DNA of 27,777 nucleotides, from assembly GCA_019649035.1 (NCBI GenBank), contig BMAT01012639.1, positions 42,282-70,058 on the forward strand. Reading direction: 5' to 3'. Of the stretch, positions 10,971 through 23,800 are shown one piece after another (within the stretch, counting starts at the first letter, position 1; the number at the start of each line of letters is the position of its first letter). Below the pieces are notes generated by a model. It searched no databases, had not been told where the DNA came from, and saw only the letters and a program-made list of their open reading frames with translations. The translations under genes were made by a program, and so were the position numbers. The stretch is from Elysia marginata (taxonomy: Eukaryota; Mollusca; Gastropoda; Plakobranchidae).

Positions 10971-11103
10971 TTTTACATTTATTTCCACGAGAGGTCCAAT
11001 TTGTAGTAAAAAATATGCAAAGACCCGGAAAATCGGGAAAACCCGGATATTTGGGAAAAGATGCCTTCTCCCGAAATTTCCCGATTAAGCGGGTCCGACT
11101 GTA

Positions 11104-12318
11104 TTACAAAAATCTCAAAGCGAAAAGCCAAAATATGTTTTATGACAAGGGAAATATCCTTAAAACACAAAATTCTTTGCATTTCTGCTAGAGATTCTTT
11201 CCAACAAGATTCTTTTTATTTCTTCTGTATATTTGTGCAAGTTTAGCTATGTTTTGTCCTTCCTAAAGTATGTTTATGGTAATATTACAAAATTGTTCAT
11301 ATAAATTATATGTTACACTACTCAGTACATAGTGCCAAGAGAATCATCTGAAGTAATAATAGTCATAATCTGTATGGATTGAGTATTTACCACTTAACTC
11401 AACTGGTTCAAAGTTTTTATACATTTTTTGTGAAATGTTTATTATTGAACAAGAGTGAGCAAAGACTACCCCTGTTAACAATAGGATAATCTGCTTTCTA
11501 TTCTTCATTTGCCTCAAATGCACTGTACCAAACATGTAATAATTTCGCCTCATTTTTTTAGAATCATTCCATTTGAATTTCATCAGTTAGGTCTTGGTGA
11601 AAGGGCAAAGTTGATGGGGAAACGTTTTATTAATAAAGGGCTCAGGTTTCATTATATTCAGATCAATTTCAAATATATTTTAGAGACAAAGTGTAGGTTT
11701 ATTCTGAACATGAATCTGGGAATGGTTTCTATTTGCAAGTATTAGTTGTACAGGTAATGTCCATGTACGAGGTGAAGGCTATGATATAGTAAAGGTGTGT
11801 GTGTGTGTTGTAATTGTGATGTTGGTTTCCATACACTTGTACAACTGAATACCCTTTGTAACAAAATCAAACATCTTGGTGAACAACTGTTGAAAGCTTT
11901 ATAAAACAGTTTCCTCTTTCTATGATAAGTAAGATAAATATTTATTGTCCTTTCAAGAGGCACATTGTTTTGGTTAACGCAAGTAACATAGAGCTTTCAA
12001 CATGTATTTTATTCTTATTGTCTGCAGATGCAATAAGTACACCAATTCATTATAATATTATTTATAAATCAAAATCCAAATGCTCCATACTGTTATCTTT
12101 TAAGCATAACTTTGTAAATAAAAAATGGGAAGTATATTATTATGTGAAATGGCATCTCTATAGAATATGGAAAATATTTGTCTTTGGCTGGTGTTTGAAA
12201 AGGATACTTAAATCTTTTACTTATGGTTTTGTGACAGGAAAATAGAGAAGCCTTCGCAATATATTTTTAAAATTTATTTACCTATGTCTTTCTATACTGT
12301 AACTAGATGAACGTTTAA

Positions 12319-12368
<50 letters not shown>

Positions 12369-13219
12369 TGATGGTATAGTGTCTTATGTGTGCATAGCTT
12401 TTTAACTTCAGAAATTTTTTTTTTTTGAAGTATATCTGTAAATGTCTTTGGTGTTTTCTCTTTTATTATGAAAAATAAATAAATAAATATAATTTTATAT
12501 ATTTCATGTGTTTTTATAAATAATATTTTACACTCCACTACAGCATTCTTTTTAAACTGTTATCTTGAAAGTATATCTTTCTTTTTACATGACAGCTATT
12601 TGAGTAAAATCCATTTGATCTTATGCATTCCTATGTTTATGAAAACTTTTATAAAAAGTTTTTTTTTAAAAATATGATTTTGTAAGCTTGTCATTGTATG
12701 AATGTTTCATTGATTTCCAACTTAAGAATTTCATTTTCTTTTATTACCTTTTCACTGATGGTATACTATAGTATAAAAATTGCACTTAATAGTTCATTAA
12801 ATTAAATTGTTTTCAAAATGAAAAAGTGACCAAAAAATTGCCTTGTTTCCCGAATCACATTTGGGTGCCCTAAAACACAATTTTATTTTCTTGAGAGATA
12901 TTTTGCTAATGCATTTTTGTTTTAAAATTTCGCTGATTTCATAAATCAGGCCATTGCTATGGATAATCTTTAAAAAAAGGCACAACTGGAAACTAATGAA
13001 TTGTCAAAACACACTCATGTTCTGTGAAATATTTTATTAGAAAGAATTTGTTTTTAATATGCATACAGTTCTACTGCTGGCCACTCTCAGGACAAGGGGC
13101 TTGTAAATTTCAATCCAAATATTTTAATAGTAATTTTTTTTAAAGAGAGTGTGGCTTACGCTCTCATATTTTCAACAGAACAGTTTGAAATGCTTTACAT
13201 TTCAGTTTGCCTAAGTTTT
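11104..13219. other. Gene-free stretch downstream of Rost
   Basis: AT-rich, with no coding exon on either strand. It contains a short GT run (about 11797-11808), a GA microsatellite and several AATAAA words (11632-11637, 12117-12122, about 12474). It may be distal 3' UTR of Rost or intergenic. Confidence 0.5.
12324..12364. repeat. (AG)n microsatellite
   Basis: About twenty uninterrupted AG units. The open frame on the opposite strand through it (Ser-Leu repeats) is an artefact. Confidence 0.97.
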
Positions 13220-13654
13220 NNNNNNNNNNNNNNNNNNNNNNNNNNNNNNNNNNNNNNNNNNNNNNNNNNNNNNNNNNNNNNNNNNNNNNNNNNNNNNNNN
13301 NNNNNNNNNNNNNNNNNNNNNNNNNNNNNNNNNNNNNNNNNNNNNNNNNNNNNNNNNNNNNNNNNNNNNNNNNNNNNNNNNNNNNNNNNNNNNNNNNNNN
13401 NNNNNNNNNNNNNNNNNNNNNNNNNNNNNNNNNNNNNNNNNNNNNNNNNNNNNNNNNNNNNNNNNNNNNNNNNNNNNNNNNNNNNNNNNNNNNNNNNNNN
13501 NNNNNNNNNNNNNNNNNNNNNNNNNNNNNNNNNNNNNNNNNNNNNNNNNNNNNNNNNNNNNNNNNNNNNNNNNNNNNNNNNNNNNNNNNNNNNNNNNNNN
13601 NNNNNNNNNNNNNNNNNNNNNNNNNNNNNNNNNNNNNNNNNNNNNNNNNNNNNN
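13220..13654. other. Assembly gap (435 N)
   Basis: Unknown bases. Open frames crossing it are meaningless. Its true length may differ from the number of N. Confidence 0.99.
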
Positions 13655-15174
13655 TTTTTAATGCCATGTTGACAAGCAGATTGTAATAATATTGTATGTA
13701 TTTGGTTCTGTAAAGCCAGTGCCTCTCTGTATTGTGCAAATAAAATGTGCCAAATAATATGTACAATAACCTGCCTTTTTAAAATTATTTTGTTCTTCTA
13801 TTTTGTAAAATCAAGAAAGGTTTTCTGTTTTCTTATCTTTTTTGTGCCTGGAGATCTGTTTTATCCAACAGCTATGTGGTACCAGCATTAAACAAACATG
13901 ATAAACATGCATTGTACAGGACGTTTTTGTGCCACATTTTTTTCCAAGATAAACGAGATAGTTGATAGGCCAAAAGAAACAGGTAGTTTTGAAAACAGTT
14001 TCTCATGCAATCCATCCACAGTCAAGCAATCCAAAAGAAGTAAAATAAATACTACAGTACAATCGACTGCTGATAAATCAGTGTCTCAGGGGGTTTAAGA
14101 TCAATATAAACTTATCCATACATATTCTCAACTATCAATGGTTGGGGGATGGGGGGGGGGGTAACATTTGAAAACTAAAAAGTTTAAGTATGTTGGACAA
14201 TTGTGATTACATGGTTACTTCTCCTGATACTAGCTATTGCCAAATCAATTCCAACTGATGGTATTTGTAGTGAAATACAAGAAGAAAAATTGCGATTGGA
14301 CTTTTTTGAGCATTTTGTGCAGAGGTAAATGTAGGCTATAACTTGGTGTTGGTTTGATCAACAGAAACAGTTTGATTGTGAACTTCAAGACTGTCAAAAC
14401 TGATAAGTGATAAAGAATTGAAAATGTGCCATGGTGTAGGTGTGTCAGAAAAAGAAAGTGGAGAATGTATTTCTAGATCTATGCCGAATCTTACAAAGAC
14501 AAGGCCTTAAAAAGTAACAATTACATCTATTTATTTTACTGATGAGAAGACTGGACATGGAAAAGGCCTTAAGCTTATTGAGCATGGAGAGAAAGGTGAG
14601 GAGGGGGTGGGGGAGTGGAAAACCCATCGGCTAGGCCATCCCTGACTATACTTTTACATCTTACTAGACCTACCTAGCCAAAGTGACTTCAACCCTTTGT
14701 TAGACTTATGATTGTGACATGAGTGTGTGAATTGCTGTGTAATCAGATAGTGGGGACAAGGTGCTGCATAATGGAATGCTTGTGTTACCTCTCAGTCTCA
14801 TTATAAGACGACCGCTTCTCTCTTTATTACAAGAGGAAAGTAAAGATCGACTTATTTAGAAAGATTTATTGAATACAAAGGGAAGTGGGGCAGGGATATA
14901 GGGATCTACTTGACTGTCATGATGTATTTTGGGTATTTTTCTTTAATAATTGACCTTCAGTTATAAGGAATACCCATTTGAATAACAACCAGTCCTTACG
15001 CGTTGCATTTCAGAGACTGGAATGTGGAAAGTTACAATTTAATAACAGAGTATATTCTCAACTTTTCATAAATTGTTTCTTCATAAAAACAAATATACAT
15101 ACTAATAATAATATTGTTATGTCTTTCCAGCAAACTATGCTTACCTCATACAAAATTTAACTTTCGGGAGTTCA
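13655..15174. other. Gene-free stretch between the two genes
   Basis: No coding exon recognised. AATAAA at 13739-13744, followed by T-rich sequence, is a possible distal polyadenylation signal for the + strand gene. A run of about 13 G lies at 14149-14161. Confidence 0.5.
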
Positions 15175-15510
15175 GAAAAATGTATTTGGTTTAAAGTTTA
15201 AACTATCAAGACCTTTGGATGTAAAAAGCTTTTGAACTATGAGGTCCCCAGTTTGAGTCCTGCTTTTGGCACTTCAGTGTTTAGTCCTTGAGAAAAGCTA
15301 TTTTCACACATTTCGTCACCTCACTTATCTATTAAAGGAGTACCTGACTATAGGCAGTGAAAGATCTTGTTAGTATACTTTCGTGATGCGGTTTTTTTCT
15401 CCTCTGTGAGCTCAAAAGGCGATTTGCTGGCAATTGCCTGTTGGGGAACCCATGTAAAGCGCTTGAAGTATATTAGTGGATGAGGCGCTATGTAAAGGCA
15501 CTCTTCAGTT
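15175..15510 (+). mobile_element. tRNA-derived SINE, degenerate
   Basis: GTTTGAGTCC at 15251-15260 matches the polymerase III B box (consensus GGTTCGANTCC). The 3' part has GTAAAGCGCTTGAAG followed by GGCGCTATGTAAAGGCA, close to the tail seen in many invertebrate SINEs ending in GCGCTATATAAAT. The A-box side is too diverged to place, so the left edge is approximate. No clear target-site duplication is visible. Confidence 0.65.
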
Positions 15511-17219
15511 TACTTTAAAACTTGCTACATTTGACTCATTTAGATAAATCGTTATGATGTTAGACATTTGATCCAATATTTCCAGCAAGACAAAATTACT
15601 GCATTTATATTAACTCATGGCATGTCACATCTCATGTTGACAATGCTTTTGGGATCTGATATTAGATCCAATTGTCTTGCTTGTTCTTAGCTATAGCATC
15701 AGCAGGATTATATTTAGAATAATAGAAATCACAATAGAACGTTTAACAACTAGCATTTTGACAAATAATGATGAAAGTGACACCACAGTAGTTAAAAAAA
15801 CCCAGTTGAAATATTTTGTTCAGTTGAAAAGGATAACGTTTTGTGCTAGCAAAAGGGCATATTTCAGAGATTTTGACATGTGCATATTGCTGTGTTTGTA
15901 AGATCATCACCCATCTTACAGTACAGAAAGATTTAACTTGTGATGAGCAATTTTTTTTTCCAATGTGAAAAATGGAAATAGCAAATCTAAAAAAAAAGTA
16001 TTGATGTAATTTCTATCATGTTAAATCTTATTTTAAAACTATAAAAAAGAGTTATGTCATTTCTGCCAGCCCAGTGACAATAACAAAAAAAAAACCTCAT
16101 AAACAAACAGCTTGCAGTAATAATATTAAAAAAATACCTGCACATAAAATACTTGGAATTCAATTTAAAGACTTAACAAAGAATGAAAACATTTTCAACA
16201 ATTATTTATTTCATTTACATATGCAACTCTGTCTAGACTGATATTAACCTAATGTTGTTTTAAAAAAAAATTAAACCTGCATTTGTAATACAGGCTGTAC
16301 ATACAGGAAAATACATATAACAGAGGGAAAACACTTATTTCATTAAGAAAAGAAATTCTGTTTCTCATTTTCTTTTTTTTTTCTTCCAAATATGAATTCC
16401 CATTTTCACGCCCTATGTAAAAACTCTGTACAAAAAAAATACCAAAGAAGTAAAAGTAATTTAAACCTATAAACTCTCAGATAAAACATATTGAGGAAAA
16501 TACACTAGAGTCATGAAAGGCAAGATTTTTTCATTTAAGTTTTCAATAAATGTTGAGTCCAAATAATTCAAAGCTATGTTACTTGTTTAAGACACAATGT
16601 ATTCAGATAACAGCTTATATCTCTCTTTTAAAATAATCATATGCTGATAATTCAAGTCTTATAAATTTCAAAGTAAAACTTTGTTACTGTGGGGTTTGAA
16701 AAATCTGGACTTGACTATGTATATGAAAGGAAACATTACAATGATACTGCCTAAAAGATTGAGACAATTATGATCCTTTCACAACTTTTTTTTTTCATTG
16801 AATCTTGAGAAGTCTTAACACAGATTCTTGCTGGTATAGCTATTTTTCACAAAACTTAAACAATGGCTGTGCCCAGTGCAAATAACTCAGACTAAACACG
16901 ATAGTCATAACAACAAATCCCTTAGGCCGACCTTTCTCTTCTTTAACACAACTTAATGTCTGCATTCAATATCTCAGTCTAACTTACACATAATGCATCT
17001 ATCTATAAATCTGAATTTCTTATTTAACATGGTCAAGGCAAGTAGCCTACTATAAATTTTGTTTTAAACAGAAAGCAAAGACAATAGTCGAAGTAGGTTG
17101 AAAATTGAAATATCACAATATTAACATTGTCCAGCCTTTAGTTGTTTTTTTTTTAATTTCTTCCTTTTTATCAAGAAGAGTTTGCAGGATCAACATGTTT
17201 ATAAATTTAACTCTATATA
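15511..17219. other. Gene-free stretch including presumed LRGUK 3' UTR
   Basis: AT-rich. On the minus strand the LRGUK stop at 17220 is followed by an ATTAAA variant at 17157-17152. The first canonical AATAAA that I see is at 16210-16205. Either could end the transcript. The frame at 15677-15901 has no family resemblance and is taken as chance. Confidence 0.45.
16205..16210 (-). promoter_or_regulatory. LRGUK: Candidate polyadenylation signal of LRGUK
   Basis: TTTATT on the + strand reads AATAAA on the minus strand, about 1 kb beyond the stop codon. The nearer ATTAAA at 17157-17152 is an alternative. No direct evidence chooses between them. Confidence 0.35.
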
Positions 17220-17844
17220 TTAGGCTGCATTTTGAATAGGTGGCAGCACAGCGTGTCTGTCTGAGCCTGGCCTGGCAGCTGAGTCTGGGCGATTTGCTGA
17301 GATTGGTCTGGGATGGGCGGCATCAGCAGCAGCACGTGAGCGTGAGTTTGCAGAACTGTAGCCTTGTTCATCAATCAGCTCTAGCGGGTTCACTTTCTCT
17401 GTTGGCAGCAAACCCCGGGATGTGCCTCCTCCAACAGCCCCTGCATTGTTTGTTGTGCTATTGTTGTTGGGACCTACCCCTCCCTTTCCTGCACCACCTC
17501 CCTTGCTCCTTCCTTTGCCACCCTGTTGAAGCTCAGTGGCCGAGTCAAGGTCCGAGAGGTTAGTGCTGGAACTTGCATCACTAGAGCTTGAGTCTGCTGA
17601 GAGAGGCCTGGTCCCGCCGCCTGCACCGCTTGTTCCAACGCCAACCCCAGAAGCTCCTACGCCACCCCGAGGAGTTTGATGCTGATTGCCTCCCCTTGTA
17701 GTTGTGGCTGTGGCGGATGTGACTGTGGTCTGTTGCTGCTCACCAAGCGGTGCTGACAAAGCTCTAGGTTCGGATCCTTGCTGTGCTGCATCCTCTCCCA
17801 GTCCAACCTGTTGATCTACAGACTGAGGAGCTGTCTTCGGATAG
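17220..17844 (-). CDS. LRGUK: LRGUK last coding exon: disordered tail
   Basis: The acceptor CTTTCAG precedes 17844. The first base completes a split Ser codon, then YPKTAPQSVDQQ. The 207 residues are rich in Gly, Ser, Ala, Thr and Asn (runs such as SADSSSSDASSS and GVGASGVGVGTSGAGGG). They end RPISANRPDS...VLPPIQNAA and TAA. RP(L/I)SA occurs twice. The exon is much GC-richer than its surroundings. The tail is probably unstructured and its role unknown. The + strand frame 17240-17563 is its shadow. Confidence 0.88.
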
Positions 17845-20800
17845 CTGAAAGAGGGAAAAGAAGGAGATATAAATTTGAAGACCTTATGAATAATATAATG
17901 TTTATCTTGCATAAAGCTATTTTAAATAAGAACTTGAATTTGCAGAAACTTGTAAGAGCAGTGCAATACTAAGACAACGTTAAGGAAGAGGGATGAGTTA
18001 TAGCTTGTAGATATACATGATAGCCGTAAAAATCTGAATATTACCGTTACTTTTTCTCTGTTTTTGGTATTACCTAATTATTATTTCTACTTTTTCTTTA
18101 CCATAATAATGCTTTTGAGATTCTTCAAATTATGCCCCTTTTTGTAGTGAGGGTAAAATTGGTACAAAATTCTTGAAAATTTTCATATTTTTGATTGCAA
18201 ATCTTTAGGTTTTTTAGTGCAAAATTAATAATTTTTCCGTGCAATATTCTGCGGTAACAGTTTTGGTTAAAAAGATCTTGATGCAGTGCAATCTTGAGAC
18301 TCTTTATTTCTTGTAGAAATAAATTTTTAAAAAGTAGAAGTAAAAATATCCAAACCTTACCTAGTAAGAAGTTGCTCATATAGTGGAGGCACATAGCCTG
18401 AGACTACATCTTTAGCAGCACTGTGGCGACGCTTGATTGATTCCTCTTCCTGCAGATAAAAAATAAATGTAGATATTTTAAAAAGTTTATTTCCAACGAG
18501 TATACTACTTTTCAACATGAAAACCATCTGAAAAGATTGAAAATGAACAGCAAGATATAAAAACAAGAATAAGCTTTAATCAATTGATGCAACAACATTG
18601 TGCCTGATTTTCAGTTAGCTCAATAAGCTAAACAGATAGAAGCGGTATTTGAGCTATTTTTCAAAACAAAGACAAAGTAATACAGTCTGACCTGCTTAAT
18701 GAGGAAATTGGGGGAGAAGGCTTCTTTTTGCGATTTCCCCTGATTATTATTATAAAAAAAAAGAAATGCATTGTGTTCAGGCACATATAATTTTTATAAA
18801 ATATACAGAGCGAGATATAGAGAGAGAGGACGAGGAGAAGAAGAAGAAGAAAAAAAGAAAACAGCAAATTTATTCCCCCATTCTGAGACTTGGTTCTATT
18901 AAACTCCTCGGCAACTTTCGCCATTGCTGATCATAGAATCTCAAGTGCTTCCAGTGCTGTAAGTTTATCATCAATAGACAAATCGACTCTTGTCTTGCAA
19001 GCCATCTTTTACATCAAGAGTTCATCCATGAAATAAACTTTCTGTAGGTAGTTTAATGGCAAACTTATATGGAGATAATGAAACTTTCCAATTAAAACAA
19101 TGCTTTCATACATGCTCATGGTTACACTACAGCCATTGGTAGTGCTACACTCTAAAAAAAATTTTACAACACCATTTTCTGTTGAAATGACCGTAATGTT
19201 AGCATCTTATCTGGCAACTGTCTCGCAGCTGTCAGTTTACCAGCTCAACCAGTGTCCACCTGCAATGAACGGGCCCATGAAGTCTACAGCGTACAATGTT
19301 CACTTGGCGGCGCCATGTTCCTAGCTTTTTCTTAAATGTGGTTAAAAAAAACAACACCATTTAATGTCGACTATGCGCAGAAAAGCAATTTACCGACCCC
19401 TGTCCATCAATTCATTCAAAAGATATAAGTGGTGTGCTTTTCACATGTTAAAATGGAAAATAAACTGCAACCAACACCTCATTTTAACAATGATATCTAG
19501 ATTTTTTCTTCATTAAATGGGTAGCATTGAAGTTTATCTTGGACGCAAAACATCTGGAAGGAAAATTCCTTTTGCATGCCAAAAGTTTGTAGCTATGACT
19601 TTCTTCACCGAGGCTGTTAAGGGTAGGACAGGATTGATGCTTCAAGGTCATGGAAACCCTTCTTGTTTAAGGGATGGTGTGGTGGACCTAGGTCTTATCT
19701 CCCATGATCACATGATCCAGAAAGGTTTCAGGAAAATGTTCTCTATTGAAGGGTTCATGGGAAATACTCCGAAGATTCGAAAAGTTCATAAACACAGATC
19801 AAGAATGATTTAAGAATCTTGACAGGAATTTCTGTACGGTGGGTATTTTCTCCTTAGTTTATACGAAGCTGGAAAAATGGGTTGATCTTGAAAGAGATTA
19901 CATTGAAAAGTAGCTTTGAAGCATTAGTTGACTGAATTTGCAATTGTTCAGATGATAAGCAAGCAATGGCTAAAAGGGAATATTTTCTAATAACCCAATA
20001 TTAAATGAAGAAAAAAAGTGCACTGAAACTCTTATTTTCTACACAACAATGGAACTTTTTCCATTCTGCCTTCAAACCATTCATACATAGACCTAAGATA
20101 ATTGGCTGTGTTTGCTGTGTGTACTTACCACAATACCACGACTAACTGGTGCACCTGAGCCGACTCTAGTGGTTCCTCTTTGTGATAAGCTGTCTGGAAT
20201 GCTGGGTTTTGACCAAGTCCGGGCTCCCATTTGATTGGATAATGCTGGTCCACCAGCTCCACCTACACTGCCTACTCCACCAACTCCAGGGACGGCAGCA
20301 AATGGTGTTTGGAAGGCTTCTGTTGCCTCACGAGTGTCTGTGATGGTGTATGGAGCAGCGGTAGATGCCGGGGTGGTAGCACTTACACCCAGGTAGTCCA
20401 TGACAAGCCTGCGCATCTGGCGGTAGGCCTCTGATATATCGTCTGCATGAGAGACAAGAGGAGCATAGATTACTCGCACAAGAAAGGCAGAAATTTTATA
20501 CAGAAACTTTAATGACAAATATTGAGTGAAATGTACCAAACCATCTGCATTTGCATTAAACTTAGGATGACACTTGACTTGCTGACTTCACTGCGAGTTT
20601 GGTAGAGCTTGATGCCTGAGCAAATTTGATGATTCACACTGTGTGTCGGTCCCAGTCTTGAGCAAGCAAAAGAAGGCTGTTTCTATTTGTGGAAATGCTT
20701 AGGAGAGTTTTTTGTTGACTGTTATGGGTAGTATTTTTTAGGGTCTATATCTGAAGGGCTAGAAGTACAATGTAATCACACATGGCTTTGTTAGATGGAG

Positions 20801-23800
20801 TCTCAACATTGCTTTGAAGGATGTGTCCAAAAAGAAGCCAGCAACTCTCGATAAAGTATGCTGTAAAGGGATCGGTTGGAAATCTTTTTAAGGTAGTAAA
20901 CGTTTAGGCTTTTTCATAGCTGTTTTGTATGGAATGTGTTAAACTTGTTTGTGTTGACCTGAAAAAGTGCTCATGTTCCACAGTTGTATTTCAAATTAGA
21001 CTTGATGAGTGCTTTGTGTAGTTGGACTTTTATGTTTCTTTGTCTTTTGTTTTTGTTTATCCAGTCGGTTTTTAGTTTATTTGATGAAATTTTGGAGAGC
21101 TGTTTTCTTCTCCCATTGTCTTCTAAGTCACCTATAAGTGAAACAAATTTTTTCATTGTTTTCCAGTTGGTCTCATCTCTACGGAGGGATATTAGTTGTA
21201 CAGTCAAATCTGCCAAAGATGGCTATTGAAGAAAAATGACGATTGTGGCCAATGGTTGATGGACAGGTGGTCATGTTGGGCAGCTATCATGATCTATTGC
21301 ATGTGAAATGTTGTCACAAAACCAGTTGTCTATGATTGTCTTTTATCACCGCTTCATAGCTTTACCATCTAAATAGCAACCGAAGGTAAACAAGTAGCTT
21401 ATAAAGTTGAACCACAGGTAAACAACAAAGCTTGAGGAGGAGAGGCACACTATTGCTCCACCTTGTCACCACCTACACGCCTATCAATTTCACTGTGTCT
21501 GCCCACCTGGTCATCCCAGGTCATTTTGTTCGTAAAATTATATCACAGGAAACAAATAAAAGCGTAGAGTAAGGAGGTGTGGTCCCTGGTAGGGAGAGGC
21601 AGGTCAGAGTTCTGGATTGGGTGGGTGATTGTTTCTTGTCCGCTCAAGAGTGTTTGCCTTAAAGAGGTTTTTTAAAATGGATTTGAAGAACAAAGTCAGT
21701 TGAAAAAGCTACCCACTGTCGCGTTTGTAAGGTGGTTGTCATGTAGAGGATGATATTGTAGAAAAAATGCAAGAGAGTCATAGAAAAGTGATTGTCAATA
21801 CAGGTGATCTCACCAGACAGTTGTTGCAAGGCAGGTTTGACTGCATTTTCTACGACATTGAAGTTTAGGTTGAAAATTACTTTAAATTCTCTTTAGGATG
21901 ACAGCAAAATACTACAGCAATATCTTTACATTCCTTGGCTAAACTAAAAAATGCAAAGCATCCATTGCTGTGAATCCAAATAAAAACTGTTCTCAGCTAC
22001 AGAAAATTGCATTCCCAGAAATTCAATTCCAAAGAAGGAGTACTTGAGTACTGAACTTGTCCAAAGTATTAAGAACAAAGTTACACTATCCTTGATATGC
22101 CTTCCACTTCTGAGCTTTCTCTTTCATCGACTGTCCACCAAATTGTTATCACATTCCTCAAACTCTCCTCTTCCACCTTTTCAATATTCTATACACAAAT
22201 TCACTAACAGGTTCAACATCAGACTGAATCACTGAATGAATAGGAACAAATAAAAACAAATGGGTACAGACAAGCAATATCTTACCACTACAGATCATCA
22301 TGTCAAAGAACCCTGGGTGCTCCTGATTGTGCTGAACATACATGTCAGCACGTTTGAGTGTACGGGCTATCTGTTCCTCTGTGTAAATTCCTCGCTCTCT
22401 CAGTCTTCTCTCATGGTCCTCACTGTTTAGGGGCAGTATCAGCACATAACGCGGCTCTAGATATGTGTTCTTGAGGGTCAGCACACCCTAAAAAGTGAAA
22501 GAAATTATGCAGGGCCATATACTTAGGTGAACTGAAGCAGAGATGTCAATACTTCTAATTATTGAGAAAATGGGATATCATAGAATATCAAATAGCCTAA
22601 GGCAAGAGTAAACTTTAAATGAAAAATTTTGGAATAAAAAGTCAACAAAAATAATGGATTAGGAGGGAAAATAGTTCTCAGATCAATAATAAATCTGAAC
22701 TAATTATATCCTTTCCAAAAAAACAAAAGGTAATAAGAAATTAAACATGTTCAAAAAATTTCACTAAATTTTCAAATAAAATAAAACCCTCAAAAAACAA
22801 TTTTGCTAAACAAAAATTCGTCTAAAATGCTCTTGGAGTTTGCTATGGCTATTGTAAAACGCATATTGCAAAAATTGTGAAGTCTCAGCTGCTAATCTGA
22901 AAATTCATTATGTTAAATCAAAACTACACTCACACTTCATTTTGTATTCTACAAAGGTTAGGTAGCTTGTATGTGTTTAATGTTTCTTAGGTCCCTTTGA
23001 GTTTTGGAAGACTTATAGTATACTGTGACAGGACTTAATAAGTCTAAGCTGCCAAATACAGCAATTGATAGAGCAGTGATGATTTCATGGTAAGTTCTGA
23101 AATTGAGATTCATTTACACATGTTTAAAGACTTAACAGTATTTGAAGTCTCTCCTATCCAATAATACACTGTCTGAATCTTACATTTTTAGGTTATTGTT
23201 ACCAACTTGGAGTACCTCCTCTACGGCACTTAAAACTGCTCTGATGAAAGAAATGGAGCACATTTTCTTACTCTTGTATCTACAAATTACATACCATGTA
23301 AAATATTTTTAACCTGTTCGTAAAGTTATATTCAATTCTGTGGACTTAGAAATATAAATATATATTTATATAATTTTTTTAAGAGAGCACCATATATAGC
23401 TCTACAAAAGGCCATTATGAATAAATATACATTCTGAACTCACCCAGAGACAGCGATTAAAACAGATGTCACTCTAGCATAAAAAGAATTTTAACTGCTT
23501 ACAGCTGGGTACTCATTTAGTGCCTGAGTGAAGTGAGGAAATAGTGGTAAAGAGCCTTTCTTTAAGACCTACCAAGGCCTCAAACTTTAAAACTCCTGAC
23601 ATGAAAACAACCAAGACACCAAATATTTGTTTACCTCTAGCTCCATATGCACTACACAAGCCAGCCCTTCCCTGGCCACAGTTTCAATGGACTCCATCTG
23701 TAGCCCGTACCAGTTCTCATTGTACTGGTAAGTTTGAATAAATTGCCCCTGAGAAAGCAAAATAGATTTTGCAGTCATAAGTTTTTACATAAAGATTTTA

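Larger units (their letters stand above)
10135..11101 (+). mobile_element. pogo/Tigger-like DNA transposon relic, copy 1
   Basis: The terminal inverted repeats begin CAGTCGGACCCGC at both ends, differ at few positions over about 24 bases, and are bordered by TA (10133-10134 and 11102-11103). Words of the type ATCGGGAAA recur near both ends, as binding sites for a transposase would. At 10659 a frame opens MACKKRVDLSFDVKLQVLDA, the start of a Tigger/pogo helix-turn-helix. After about 25 residues it gives way to a pyrimidine-rich filler (about 10750-10970) in place of the transposase body, so the element cannot make a transposase. Confidence 0.85.
18450..20128 (-). other. LRGUK: LRGUK intron with a transposon relic and an unexplained open frame
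   Basis: Holds the second pogo/Tigger-like copy (18683 to about 19530) and an unexplained 98-codon frame on the + strand (19517-19813). The rest is AT-rich without recognisable content. Confidence 0.6.

Noticed and set aside
12278-12538. Minus-strand frame with a Ser-Leu repeat
   Set aside because: Translation of the AG microsatellite.
13151-13766. Long open frames on both strands across the N run
   Set aside because: They are open only because the bases are unknown.
17240-17563. 107-codon + strand frame
   Set aside because: Antisense shadow of the GC-rich last LRGUK exon.
18661-18924. Minus-strand frame with a hydrophobic Leu run, possibly a membrane protein
   Set aside because: It starts within the transposase remnant of copy 2 and continues through low-complexity filler.
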